From Gonapodya prolifera JEL478 (lineage: Eukaryota > Monoblepharomycota > Monoblepharidomycetes > Monoblepharidales > Gonapodyaceae): a DNA stretch of 64,000 nucleotides. The stretch lies in assembly GCA_001574975.1 (NCBI GenBank), contig KQ965820.1, positions 103,663 through 167,662 on the forward strand, given 5' to 3'. The number at the start of each line of letters is the position of its first letter. Position 1 is the stretch's first letter. Shown piece by piece: positions 45,939-57,408 of this stretch. Position numbers and translations under genes: made by a program. A model generated the notes under the pieces. The model was not told where the DNA came from, did not search any database, and saw only the letters and a list, made by a program, of their open reading frames with translations.

Positions 45939-48073
45939 ATGTCAACTGCTTCGACCGGATACGCGCTCATTGGACCGGTGGCGCATTCCAGCAGTAGTAT
46001 CAGAGCTTCTCTGCGCCTCCTAGGACCTGCTCGTGGGGTGGAGTCTCCCGATATCCCAGCATCACATGCGAAGGGCCATCGATCGTTCATTTCCAGATAC
46101 ACGACGAGGAAGACTCGCGGTGGAGAGTCCCAGAACTCATTCACGGAAAACGTCGCACACGGACCACAGATTGGGCCGAATCGGGGCTGTCCGTGACCGT
46201 GAATGATGACGGCTTGTGTGTTGCTCGGGCGTCCGACCTGGGAGATTTTTTATGGAGGAAAAGATGGCAAGACCTTGTTTTTAAGGACCAATACTTGGAA
46301 GCCAGCTCGGAAGTGAGCAGAGACATCATTGGGTGAAGTGCGACGACATTGACCACGCTGTTCAGGTGCCCTCAGACGCAAACATTTATGGTCTTGGAGA
46401 AAATGTGAATCGCTTGAGGCACAATCCAGAGGAAACATTGGTGACGATATTTGCCGGAGGTGCAAGCCTTGTCATTGTTACGGAAGCCTCAAATTTACAC
46501 ACGGGTCAGTGTAGATGAGGGATCCACTCCTGGCGTGAATCTCTAGTAAGAAATGAAGTCTTGGCATGGATTCTTGTGAGACTCTTTCCACTTACGCTGG
46601 CGTGGTAGCGGTTGCCAACCAATTCACTTGGAACTCCGAAACGGAAAAGCACACGGAGTTTTTCTCAACTCTTCGAACGCCATGGACGTTGAAATACGGA
46701 ACTCTAAAATAACGTACAAGGTTACTGGCGGAATTCTCGATTTCTGGGTCTATTCTTGCCCCGACCCACATTCAGCAGCACACGGACCTAATCGGGAAAC
46801 CATACGAGGTTCCCTATTAATCTCTTGGCTTTCACCAGTGTCGTTGGGGCTACAAGTCTGTCGACGAGCTCACGGGGGTTGTTCGTGGCTACGAGAAGGC
46901 TTCGATTCCACTGGATGTGATTTGGACGGACATCGATTACATGGATCAGGTGGGCGGCTACATCGTTGGGTCCACCAGAGTTCCGAAACCAAGATTCTTG
47001 TTCTGTCGCATCAAAGTACAAAGCGTTCACCTTGGATCCTGTGAACTTTGCTGACACGGTGGATACAGCTTGGGAGCTTTTATCCCTTTGCGAGGAATCA
47101 TGTGAGTGAACTCAACCATTTTCAGCTCATTTGAATAAGTGCGAAACCTTCTCTGTTCGTCTCCTTCTGACCAACCTTTAGAACGGCTTGGGTTGCATAT
47201 CGCAAGAGCCCTACCTTTACGAAAGCACATCAGCTGAATCCAGGAAGTATCTCACTCTGCGGTATTCCCTCCTTCCTTGCTACTACAACCTGCTTCGAAA
47301 GGCGCATGAGATGGGCACCTCCGTCTGGAATGCTCTTTGGATGTGCTGCCTTGACGACCCCGCGACGTACAGTATTGACGAGCAATTTATGGTTGGGGAG
47401 GCATTCATGGTCTCACCGGTGTTTGATGAAGGCAGGGAAGAAGTGGAGCGTACTTTCTCTTGGGGTCTGGTGGAGAGGGTTGGTTCGAATGGAGCATGGG
47501 GGAAGAGATCGTGGTGCACCGTTCCCAGGGAAAGGGCTCTACTGTCACACTCCCGGCCCCACTATCGGAGATTCCGGTGCACATGCGGGGCGGATTCATT
47601 GTGGCTCTGCAGCAACCAGGGACGACTACTGAGTCAAGTAGACGTGGGACTTTCGAACTCGTTATTGCCCTTGATAGCGACGGTTGCGCTCAGGGTGAGC
47701 TCTTCTTGGATGATGGGATAACTCCGGATACACAAGTCGGCGCCAACGCGACCCTTATCAAGTTTGTGTACAAAAAGATGGCAAACTCCAAAGTACGGGC
47801 ACGTATGGATACCATGGGGACGATGGGCGCTCTGTGGATCTCATGGTGTCGAAAGTTCGGGTGTTTGGTCTGAGGCACACCAACATAGTTGGGTCTGACT
47901 CCGAGATCAAGGTAACGTTTGACATCGCCAGTGGAGAGCAGGCAACTGTGTCGAGTGTCGAGTGGGACTTGCTCAAAGGCGTAGCAGAGGTGAACCTTGC
48001 GAATGCTCCGTTGGTTTCAGATTGGAACATCGACCTGCATCTTGGTGTTGAACGGGGTGCTAGAGTAAATTGA
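45939..48073 (+). pseudogene. GH31 alpha-glucosidase pseudogene, catalytic core deleted
   Basis: Recognisable GH31 pieces in order: STGYALIGPV and RASLRLLGPARGV at the N-terminus, HFQIHDEEDSRWRVPELI, DANIYGLGENVNRLRHNP, AHGVFLNSSNAMDVEI, TGGILDFWVYS, GFHQCRWGYKSVDEL, IPLDVIWTDIDYMDQ, YKAFTLDPVNFAD, then WIQLGSFYPFARNH, the QEPYLYESTSAESRKYLTLR block, the DEQFMVGEAFMVSPVF block and the beta-sandwich end. Damage: a frame shift near 46050, a TAA where the family has Trp (after the PPY-type motif, about 46822), another frame change near 46755 and one near 47450, and a direct jump near 47058 from the VNFAD motif to WIQLGSFYPF. That jump drops the central barrel with the catalytic nucleophile and acid/base, normally several hundred residues. 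No functional enzyme can be made. Confidence 0.85.
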
Positions 48074-48418
48074 TACATACCATGTTGATGAAATGCCGAC
48101 TATGCCTGTGAGTTTGTGGTCCCCGAAAGTACCCAAGAATAACTAGTTTGTATTCTAATCGCTGCATCTCGCTTCTCTGAGTTAGAAATACACGAACTAG
48201 ACTTTCATTGCTTTGGCCCGCCTTGAACTCCCTGCCGTGCGGCGTACCCCTTTTTTTCCCAAATTACACTCATTCAAAGGATCTGAAGGTCTCGGGACAG
48301 GAACAGAATCCAGTCCAAAAGGAGACTGCACATTGGAAACATTGAACGCTGAAGGCTTTTGACGGAGCTTCGGTCTCATTTCGAAATCGGAGTTGGTCCC
48401 ATTGGTTTCAAGACCATC
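48074..48418. other. intergenic stretch
   Basis: No gene is supported; it likely holds the promoter of the membrane protein gene that starts at 48419. Confidence 0.4.
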
Positions 48419-51058
48419 ATGGCACGTGGAACGCTGTGGAGGATGATGGCGCTCGCCGGTAAGCGCATAACATGTATGCCACCCGTGTTCCCGAAACTCA
48501 AAGAAACCGGCTTGAGTTAGCGCTTTTATCGCTGGCTTCAATCACACTCGCTTCCCCGATCGACCGTACGGCGCTCAGCAGACGCAAGGTCTCGTTCCCT
48601 TCTCGATCTCTGCACCCTAGGTACGTCACCTGCAGGCAATTCAAAGAGAAGAAGAGCCACACAACATTATGTGGCGATATCACCTATTGGACAACGGCGA
48701 AGAACGTTACGGACGCTGATAATCAATTACTGAGTAAGTCTCTCCGCCTGTGGTAGTGTTTATGGCTGCCCTGCTGACCACAATGGTGGGCGGTTCTATC
48801 AGCCGCCATCGCGGACTTGGTTGGGGACAATACATGGCCTGAAACCGATCGTGATTGTTACGCCGCGGTCCAGAAGCTCTTCTGTATGTACTACTACCGG
48901 AAATGCAACCAGGAGTCGAAGAAACTGCAGCAGGTATGCCCATCTGTTAGGTGAGTAACCCCAAAGACATCGTCATTCCTGGCCAATCATCCTGAACTTC
49001 AGCCTCCAGAACAAACGCCACCAATTATTGCAACCGCCCTGGTATTGACTTGAACTTTGACGATGTCGATAAAGCACTAGGTGGCTCCTCGATGTACTGG
49101 AACGCCAACTGCTGGAACGGTCAGGACATTCAGAACGACGACGACCTTGTTCCCGTCCTGCCCGGGTCAACCCTCCAGGCCGAACATGATCTGGACGAAG
49201 ACTTATACTTTGAAGAGATGCTGGACGAAGCTGAAGAGGCCATCTCGGAGCAGATTGGGGAGCTCGAGGACGAGTACAACAGCATTGAGGGGCAGCTGGT
49301 GAGCCGACGGGATCACATCATCCACTTTGTAACGTCATTTGATTCTTGCTGCGGCAGACCGAAGTTGGTGATGACATCGAGAACAAAGTTGAAGACCTTC
49401 TGGGGGGTGGAATGGGTGGGGGAATGACACCTGCTCCCTCGTCGAGTCCTTCGCCAACTCCTGCTCCTGCACCTGCGCCCGCGCCCGCGCCATCGTCGAT
49501 TCCACCACTCAGTCCTGTGCCAGCACCTGAAACGATTACGGACCCGGCCATGGATGATACCGACAATGAACCGCCAGAAAGTAAAGGATCGGAGTCTCAC
49601 TTGCCTCCGTATAGTGCCACTTACAGTTCCAAATTTAGAATGTACCGTCCTCGATTTTGCTCCCAAGCTTGCGTCGGGCACGTGCCCTCAGGAGATTACC
49701 TACAACCTCATTCCTGGCCACACCTGTATCGACGAGGACAACATACAGTTCCGTACCGACGTGCAGGAGTGCCCCTGTGAGCTTGAGACTCAAATGACGC
49801 TCATGACACCGTGCCACAGCGGAAGCCAGACCAAGATATCCTTCTATGACCCCGTTGGCCCTGTGGGATCCACAATGGGAGAGATTGGGGTTCCGGCGAT
49901 GAAGGAGTGCGATAGGAGGTACAACTTGATTCCGTTGCAGCAAGAGTCGGACCAGTGCACTATGAAGGGTGCGGAGATGAACGGAACGGGAGGCTGGGCC
50001 TACGTGTCCTTCTTGGGTGGGGCCCTGTTGTCGTTGGCATCACAACAGACCGCTGTGACGACGACAATGACCAACTGGGACAGTGTATTCTCGTCCAAGT
50101 TCACCAAATTCGATGGGAGCGTCGTGACCTCTGGGGATATGAACCTGTGGATGCCCGAGGATGGCAAGCTCAAGGTCGAGGGCAACGACCCGGGTGGTGT
50201 GGCCACTCTGGATATCACCATCCGCACCCCGGCCGAGACTCCGGGTATGGATGACCCCATGGTTCTCTTCGCATTCGAAGCCCTGGCCGATTTACCACTC
50301 GCTGGTCTGCGCTTATATGTGAATAACCTGCAGCGCATGCCAGTTGTGAACAATCTAGACCAGACAGTTGCGTATGCGGTCACGTTGCCCAAGGGAGCTG
50401 ATTCCTTGGTCCGGTGGGAGTTCACGTGGGCGTCGGAAACAGGGATGAGAAAGAGACAGCCAATCGGGGGGTACCAATATGCGGCACTCTCCCTGTTGGC
50501 GGTGCGGGGAGCGTCTATTTTGGATAGGAATGGGAAGGTACCGGCAGGCCTTGAAGCGCCGGCAATGCCGGTGACAACTGCGAGTGAGCATCATCGTGAA
50601 AGCCTTTTGAAGTGAAGGACGCTCATCACGTTTTTACTCATTTCAGGCACTTCAGGAGTAGGCGTTGTATCGACACCGGACTCTGCGAGTAGTAGGAACG
50701 GGGCACCCGACACAGCCTACCTCATTGTTGGAGTAGTTGGTCTGACCGTCGTCCTCGGAGCTGCTGTCTTGATGGTGAGGAGGGCCGGTCGACGGCCGGA
50801 GTACCAACAGCTTGCGAACCCAGATGCGGAGAACGAAATCAATGAATATCTGGCGGAGGACGGCGCGAACGAGGCGCTGGGCGAGCCCGACAATCTCGAG
50901 GTAGTATTGGGTCACGACTGATGGTTGCGACTTGGCTGACCCATTCAAACTGTTTGCAGTTGAGACGGTTGGACTATTTCGCCAACGAGGAACAGAACGA
51001 CGAGATCGAGGTGGGCGAGACTGGGCGATTTTTGAATGGCGGTAGCGCGGCCCACTGA
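48419..51058 (+). CDS. type I membrane protein with Frizzled-like cysteine-rich domain
   Basis: Eight exons (48419-48458, 48521-48733, 48803-48950, 49010-49298, 49358-49580, 49615-50583, 50647-50900, 50960-51058) total 2235 nt, 744 residues. A signal peptide (MMALAALLSLASITLAS) is split by intron 1. Residues about 48-150 have the spacing of a Frizzled/Mid1-type cysteine-rich domain: C..C..DCYAAVQKLFCMYYYRKC..VCPSV..YC. An acidic helical segment (DLYFEEMLDEAEEAISEQIG), a Pro/Ala/Ser-rich hinge (SPSPTPAPAPAPAP), a second Cys-rich module (CPQEITYNLIPGHTC..CPCELETQM) and a large beta-rich domain follow. One transmembrane helix (AYLIVGVVGLTVVLGAAVLM) precedes an acidic cytosolic tail of about 65 residues. 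It should be a cell-surface protein; ligand and partners are unknown. Six or more disulfides are plausible in the ectodomain. Confidence 0.8.
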
Positions 51059-51235
51059 AGGGTCGAGGATAAGAATAGCAGCATTAATCATTGTAAATTG
51101 CATGTCTACCGATTCCCGATATTGATTTGGTTATCTTCCTGGTAGCGGTGTGGGTTTTGTTTGTTTCGCAAAGTGGGAGACCAAAGTGAACTCTATCAAC
51201 AAGGATTCTCGACGATTGCTAACACCGGGGCGGAG

Positions 51236-54200
51236 ATGTCGGGCGGGAGCGAGGCCTTGGATGACGCGGCGATGGCGCTGACGCGAAGCATTCGCATAAC
51301 GGATCTTCCTTCAGAGGTCAGCGGCGAGAAACGCTCTCCCACCGGTTTTGTTGTTTCAAACCATCGCTCCCCCAAAGGTCCTCATTTCAATCTTCAAGAT
51401 CGTTATTTCCACTCCGAATGTATCAAAGGAACTCGCCCAAGAAGCATTCCCCAAGCCGGATTCCAGCCAGGCTCACCAACCTGCTCACTTTCATGCGGGA
51501 AGCGCACCGCATGCCCCAGACATTTTCGGAATCCTTCCTGTATCCAAAGTCAATCGTCTGTTTCGCTCGCTGTGTAACGAGAAGCCTCTATGGAAGCGTG
51601 TGGCTCTGAAGGTGTCAGCACGCTCCCTGGAGGAGGATTTAAAGTCAGAGGTGAGTTGCAACTTCCGGGTTCTTCAGCACTGATGATCGCGACGGACTGT
51701 ATCTGTGACGTCGCTAGCTGCGCAAAACATCGCAAACCGTTACGGGATGCTGCCTTCACGGTTCGCTACCGCGGAACTGGGTGGCCCCACGACGACTGAC
51801 GGAGAGGTCTCTCCAACACCTTGTTGGCGTTCATGGGAGGAAAATCGAGGCTTTTAAACTGGAAGTTGTGTATACGGAGAAGGATGGGATAGAACGCAAT
51901 GCCAATGGCAGGAATTCTCAGCAATCCCAGCAGGATGCAGACCCACGAAGATTCCTTTTGTTGGCAGCTGCAGAGTCAGCTGATGCATTTGAAGAACTTT
52001 ATGCAGCTCGCGGGGCCGCGGACAATTCCAAATACAACGAAGTGGAACTGGTGTCGTGGACGGTGCCGAAGTGGAAGGGCATTCTGGAACAGCTACCCAA
52101 CCTAAAGGACCTCACACTTAGCCGTCGATTTGCAAAACCACCGGGAAAAGATGCCGACGATGTGACTGGATCGGGGCAACCTCAGACAACGAGCGGCATC
52201 CTCCCTATCGGAACGACTTTCCTCCGCCTCCTGACGATTCACTGTACGAACCTTGAGTCGCTCGTGCTCGTGAACCCTTGGACGGCCTGGCCTGTAGCGG
52301 AAGTAGGGTTCATGAGAGTAGTCGCGGGACCGCGGAGCGAGAACATTGTCCAACTCCTCACGGGGTTTCAGGAGTCTGTCGCCTCCAATGACGAAGAGGA
52401 GATGAAGAAAGCGAAGCGGCGCAAGAATAAAGGAAACTTAAAAGAAATTAAGGACTCGTCGTCAGAAGAAACCCCACTGACCAATGGAGATACACTGATC
52501 AACACGGAACCACAACCACTCAAGAAGCTCAACTACCTTTACCTTCAAGATGACCAAGGTGTTCATATTCCGAGTGAGCTGGTGCATGATTGGACGAGAA
52601 TTCTTCGTTCTAATGAATAGCTCTCTGTTAAACAGCTGCATGGAACGATGTGTTTCGAATATTTGCCAGGTACTGCCCCAACTTGAAGTACTTTGGTGCG
52701 TGAACAGGCTATTCGAAATCACGTTCGGCATTCGAAAGCTTTACTTATTTTGAATATTTGCTACTTCAGACATCGGTGGAGAGCATGTTCTGCCCGACCC
52801 GCTTCACTCAAACGACGCAGAATCTGAGGACCCTGGAATCAACGCGCCTCGCCAGATGCCCATCTTGTTCCCAAAGATGGATGATTGGGTTAAATTTTGC
52901 CAGTATTGTGTGGATATTGAGTCCATGGACTTTGGGTAAGTCTTCGCAGTTCCAATTCTCACTCCATGCTGCTTTCGATGCTTACTCTTGTTGAATCATG
53001 CAGGCTTCTTGGAAGTATCAGCGACGACCATCTTCGAGTTTTCTCGGAAATATCTGACGAGGAGCTTGCTGAGGTGGACGCAAGTGAGGACGAGGAACCA
53101 CAGGAGGTCATGCAAACCGATATGTCGCCGAACGAGGCGCGACCTTCAGATACTGAAATGCCGCTCCGGCCCAAGCGGGCACTTCGCTCGCGATCTCCTT
53201 CATCCAAGATCCGTGTGCACGAAAATTTGACAACCATCGACCTTACTCCTCGAAACTCATCGGATATGTTCTTTGGCCACAATGGTGCTATGGGCGCTCC
53301 AGAGGGTGATATGGAAGACGACCAAGAAGGACCTTTCGGAACAGCGCCCAATGAGACTCAGGTTCCTGGCCCACCACAGCAGGCGAGTGGAATTTTTCCA
53401 ATGCTCGCCAACTTCATCGGTGGGGGATTCGGATTCGGAGGGGGAACGTTCTTTGCCGAGAATGGGAATGCACACAGTCACAATCATGATCATTCCCATC
53501 ACGATCTCGTTCACAACCACGTGCATGATCATGAGCATGACCATATGGATCCCGATGGTGACCAAGATCTACAGGATGTGATGGGCCCCGATGAGGTGTC
53601 GACGTGGTCCTATTCCATGGACTCTGTGATGCAATTGTTGTCCAGTGCGCCGAATTTGCAGGAACTGAGTATCGGTGGGTTTCACTGATATTCAAACATA
53701 CGAAACTAGCGTTCGAAAATTTTTGGTTATGATGCCAGCTGATTCGGCGAACGGCTTCGGAGGTTCAATGGATGATCCTATGGATATGTGGGGATCGGAC
53801 GGGGAGGACTACTGGAGTGGTTCCCGAGGTATGTACTCGCTTTTGAATACAAGTTTTGCTGAGACCGGACTAACCATGTTGACCAGTGCTAATATCAGAT
53901 AGTCTCCTGGAGCACCTTTCGGAAACCAATCGAAAGCTTGTGACTCTCCAAGTGTGGAGCAATGGCTTAGGTTAGTTGGTACCGGTTTTTATACACCTCG
54001 CGAAATCATTTCTCGTCAACTTGGTGCCCAAAGTAATCCACAACAACATCACGGATTCTGGGTTTGAGTCCCTTGCCTCCCTGCCTCACCTTGAAGAGGT
54101 TTCTCTGAACGAGGTTCCAAATATCACTCATCGCGGCATCGCCGAGTTCCTTCTTTCCCCACGACCAAGCTCCATTTCTGAAGCCAGCAACACTCCCTCT

Positions 54201-54692
54201 TCATCTAAAGGACCTCGAAGTCGCCCTGCACAACATCGGAGGGTCACTGTGTTTGGAAGAGGCGATAAGATTGAGCTCACGGGACTGGTGGAAGAGCTTG
54301 TTTCTCGATGGTCCCGATCTGAACGGAATCCCACAGTCGATGGGTGGCCGTGGCGGGATATTCCTCGCACTCTCATTGTTATGAGACTGTGGGACTGTGA
54401 CCTGGAACCGTTGGAACACGCCAGAAGGCTCGGAATATCTCTGGAACCCGGAGCTGAAACTGAGCGTAAAGCTCCAACAGATCCGAGCATGAGATGGATG
54501 GTCGAACGGTTGGTGGGGTGGCCTGGTCGTGCAGAAGCGGACGCGCTGGTCGCGAAAATACAAGACGTGTTTCAAGGCGTGAAGTTGGAGGTGAGGGTCG
54601 AGCTGCGCTGGAATACAACGCCTGCACCAGGTTGGGTGCTTCACATTGACGGTGCGGGAAAGAACACGCACGAGATTCGCTCGGAGCAATAA
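51236..54692 (+). CDS. F-box / leucine-rich repeat protein
   Basis: Nine exons (51236-51316, 51378-51650, 51718-52573, 52636-52695, 52770-52935, 53004-53674, 53739-53828, 53899-53970, 54034-54692) total 2928 nt, 975 residues. The N-terminus has an F-box-like motif (ITDLPSEVLISIFKIV, ..VSKVNRLFRSLCNEKPLWKRV) that would bind Skp1 in an SCF ubiquitin ligase. Leucine-rich repeat segments are scattered and separated by long insertions: LEQLPNLKDLTLSR, CTNLESLVLVNPWT, YCPNLKYFDIGGEH, APNLQELSI and LPHLEEVSLNEVPNITHRG. Insertions include a Lys-rich stretch, a very acidic stretch (ISDEELAEVDASEDEEPQE) and a striking His/Asp-rich cluster at about residues 620-650 (AHSHNHDHSHHDLVHNHVHD). No signal peptide. 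The substrate is unknown. Confidence 0.82.
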
Positions 54693-54857
54693 TACCCATA
54701 TCTAACGCTAAATTCGAAGTAGCATTATACTTAATCACTGTTTCAATTGTGTTTTGAATGCTAGGTAATATCCGCATGTGACGTCACTAACAATACTGAC
54801 GATTAGGGAATATAAGTTGCCAGTTACAGCACATCCAATTACTGAATGGCGATAAAA

Positions 54858-56323
54858 TCAATTGGATATCCATTCTGGTGAATCCGTTGCCACTTGGATA
54901 AAACTTATCACTAATGCGGCTGGATATACTCGACTCTGATAGTCTTCCAATTTGGAGTACCCAAACCTGCGCAAACAAAAGTATTTATCGAGATCCAAGC
55001 GAGAGAGGGAAGTTTCAAACCCTTACTTCTCTTCGAACTTCCCCAATTGTTCCCGGAGCACACGATGAGACGTCGCTTCATCGTCTCCAAGAAGCGTCCT
55101 TTCGTGTTCTGGTAAGTCAACCCTGGTGAAACCATTGTAAAAAAATCCAGCAATCCTTTTCCCAACAATAGCAGGTTGTGCCACTTACGCCAATTTGATC
55201 ATCCCATCTTCAACGGCATAGTCTACGTCTCTTGCGACAAAAAATGCTTCGCCATTGTGGTACACCACTGCTATCATGCGCTCCCAGTCATCAGAGGTGA
55301 GGAGAGAAGGTTGGCTTGCGTTCTGAGCGCGGAGCGAAGCAGCGAGGAGCGTGGACTGGCGCCAACAAAATGTCAAGAAGGGGCACAAGCGTAGGGATGG
55401 GGACAAACTAACCCACTTTGAGCTTCAGGCCATTGGAGAAGTCCACTGGTGCTGTTTGGCGATGAGTTCAGGTCATATTTTTCTCCTAGACAACTCAACT
55501 TACTGAAGTCGCCCAGCTCCGTCCAGCGTAAAACGTCTTCAATTTGCATATCAGAGCCCCCCGAGAAGAGTCCGTCGTCTCCAGCTGAATTGCTTGGGCG
55601 AACGTCTTCGTCCAATTCTGTGAGATAATCTTCATAGAACAGGTCATCACCAAGTTTGGCATCCGATACCACGACAAGCGAGGTCGACGCTATATCGTCA
55701 TCAGACTGCCGCTGTCGACTTTGCTCGGGATCCAACCAAGGTGCGGGAGGAGTGAGGAAGACTCCAATGTCCCTTTCTGCCGCCAGCTGAGACACACGTT
55801 CCTCCTCTGTAGTAAGCGCACGTCGCACGTGCTCCGTGTAACTTTGCTCGTCAGCTTTGTATGGGTCATCAAGAGAACCACGAGCATCTTTCAAGAGGCC
55901 GTTTTGTCCACTACTCCCATTCGAGGGCTGATCGGTCACATCCAGCTGCAAAAACTTGGCTTCTAGATCCTCTAGTTCTAAGCTATCCTCCGAAGAGTCA
56001 TCCATGTGCTCATCGGTTGCTCCCGGTGCGGTCAGGTGCAACGCTCCGTTGAGAACCAACTCCCCAACCTCCTCGTCAACTTTGGGTCGACCAAAATCCA
56101 CAGCAGGTACGTCCTGGTAATGGTCTTGGTCCTCGCTTTGTGAGGAGCTTTCCTCTTGGTCCAGAAGTGGGGGCGCCAAATTGTCCTTCTCCAAGTCCTG
56201 GGCCTCTTCGGTGAGAACGGAGTCAACTCGATCATCCAAGATATCCTCCCATGGCTCCTTTATGATTGAGTCCTGAAGCGACGGCACAGATTCCTCCGCA
56301 TCGAACTCGGGGTCCATGAGCAT
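54858..56323 (-). CDS. unrecognised acidic protein
   Basis: I do not recognise this gene. Five exons (56323-55504, 55445-55413, 55267-55189, 55122-55027, 54966-54858) total 1137 nt, 378 residues, with frame kept at all four introns. The long first exon is highly acidic and disordered (EEAQDLEKDN, EESSSQSEDQDHYQD, SSEDSLELEDLEAKF). The C-terminal ~110 residues look folded: MDFSNGLKLKVV, VYHNGEAFFVARDVDYAVED, GMIKLAVDLPEHERTLLGDD, KFEEKFGYSKLEDYQSRVYP and PAALVISFIQVATDSPEW. Intron 2 (55412-55268, 145 bp) includes a GC-rich stretch (CGCTGCTTCGCTCCGCGCTC) reminiscent of the introner-like repeats. Start codon: ATG 56323, with 56317 a near alternative. It is divergent from SPC2 with about 34 bp between starts. 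Cytosolic or nuclear location is likely. Confidence 0.65.
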
Positions 56324-56357
56324 GAATGTAGTCGGTTGTGGTCTGTCCACAGTAGCA
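56324..56357. promoter_or_regulatory. 34-bp divergent start-to-start gap
   Basis: The ATG of the acidic protein (minus) and the ATG of SPC2 (plus) are separated by about 34 bp, too short for two independent leaders. Transcripts must overlap or one of the true starts lies further inside. Confidence 0.5.
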
Positions 56358-57310
56358 ATGACAACGACGGGTAGCTCAAATCAGAAGACCTCTGCTGCTG
56401 AGAGGGAGGAAGAGTCGCTGGCGAATTCCAAATGGCTGCAGCAAATTGGTGAGCGAACTGCTGAGACCCAAGCTTCACTGTCCTTTATACTTAACACTCC
56501 TCCCGCGATTGAAGAGATCAATCCAATCAAATTGATACCAAACAACCCCGCTGACCTGCGGCTAACGCTGGATGATTCAATCCGCGGTGTAGGTCTCATA
56601 TATGTTGAGCGTCGGTGGCACATTCTGACTCTTTGGGTCTGATCGAAGATACTTCTTGAAGACTACAAGTTTCGGGAGGATAACACGCACGCGGACAGGA
56701 AGCTGGTGACTGGATACTTGGCGTGCTTCATCGCGGCTCTGGCGGGAGCGTACTCTACTCTTGTAAATCCGGACTTCCAGGAAACGAGGCCTTTGATGCT
56801 TGTTTCCGTCATTTCGTAAGTGGAAGCGCTAAAAGTCGGCTCCTTCGCTCTCTGTTAATTGCTCGGCTGGAAAGATTTTTCATTTTGTACGTGGGTTTCC
56901 AATGGTACATGCTGTATGTGGAGCAGAACACAATTTTCGTCGGAGAACAACGAGACGAACTCGGATTCGTGAGTCGTCTCCGCCCGTTACACATGGTGTA
57001 CGTACACTTACCTTTGTCTTCCCAGGAACCCCCGAAATACCTTCACATCTCGTCCGAAAACGAGCGCTACTCCACATCGTACAAGCTTGTGCTTACGTTC
57101 GCCAAATCCAATCACTTTTCAGGTTTGAAATTCCCGCCAACTATCCCACTCAAGGGACCGCTTCCACCCTCAGCACCCAAGGACGTTGTTCGACGGGAGG
57201 TGGAACTCGATATCCCAAACTACTTTGATGCAGAGGGACGTTTTGCCGCGAGATCCCTCCGCAAGCTGGTTTACTCATTAATGAAAGAGAATGTAATGCA
57301 CGTAGATTAA
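56358..57310 (+). CDS. SPC2: signal peptidase complex subunit 2 (SPC25-type)
   Basis: Five exons (56358-56448, 56515-56588, 56649-56815, 56875-56968, 57026-57310) total 711 nt, 236 residues, slightly longer than usual. Conserved features: NPADLRLTLDDSIRGILLED at the N-terminus, GYLACFIAALAGAYSTLVNP (first membrane helix), the second helix ending FILYVGFQWYMLYVEQNTIF and the cytosolic C-terminal half with KYLHISSENERYSTSYKLVL and DIPNYFDAEGRFAARSLRK. SPC2 is a small non-catalytic subunit of the ER signal peptidase, with both termini in the cytosol, and helps couple the enzyme to the Sec61 channel. The intron at 57116-57125 suggested by a CAG/GTTTG junction was not used because the frame is open and the sequence continues to align with the family end. 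Confidence 0.85.
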
Positions 57311-57408
57311 TGTTCGTCCCAGCTTCGGCGTAGAGCTCATGTGTGGCAGTGAACAGACGACCACAGTTTTCTCCATTGATTTGTTTCATCCAAACACGAC
57401 ATTCTTCA

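Noticed and set aside
57116-57200. Possible extra intron in SPC2 after HFS
   Set aside because: The frame is open and continues into the conserved C-terminus; the alternative frame loses the family end.
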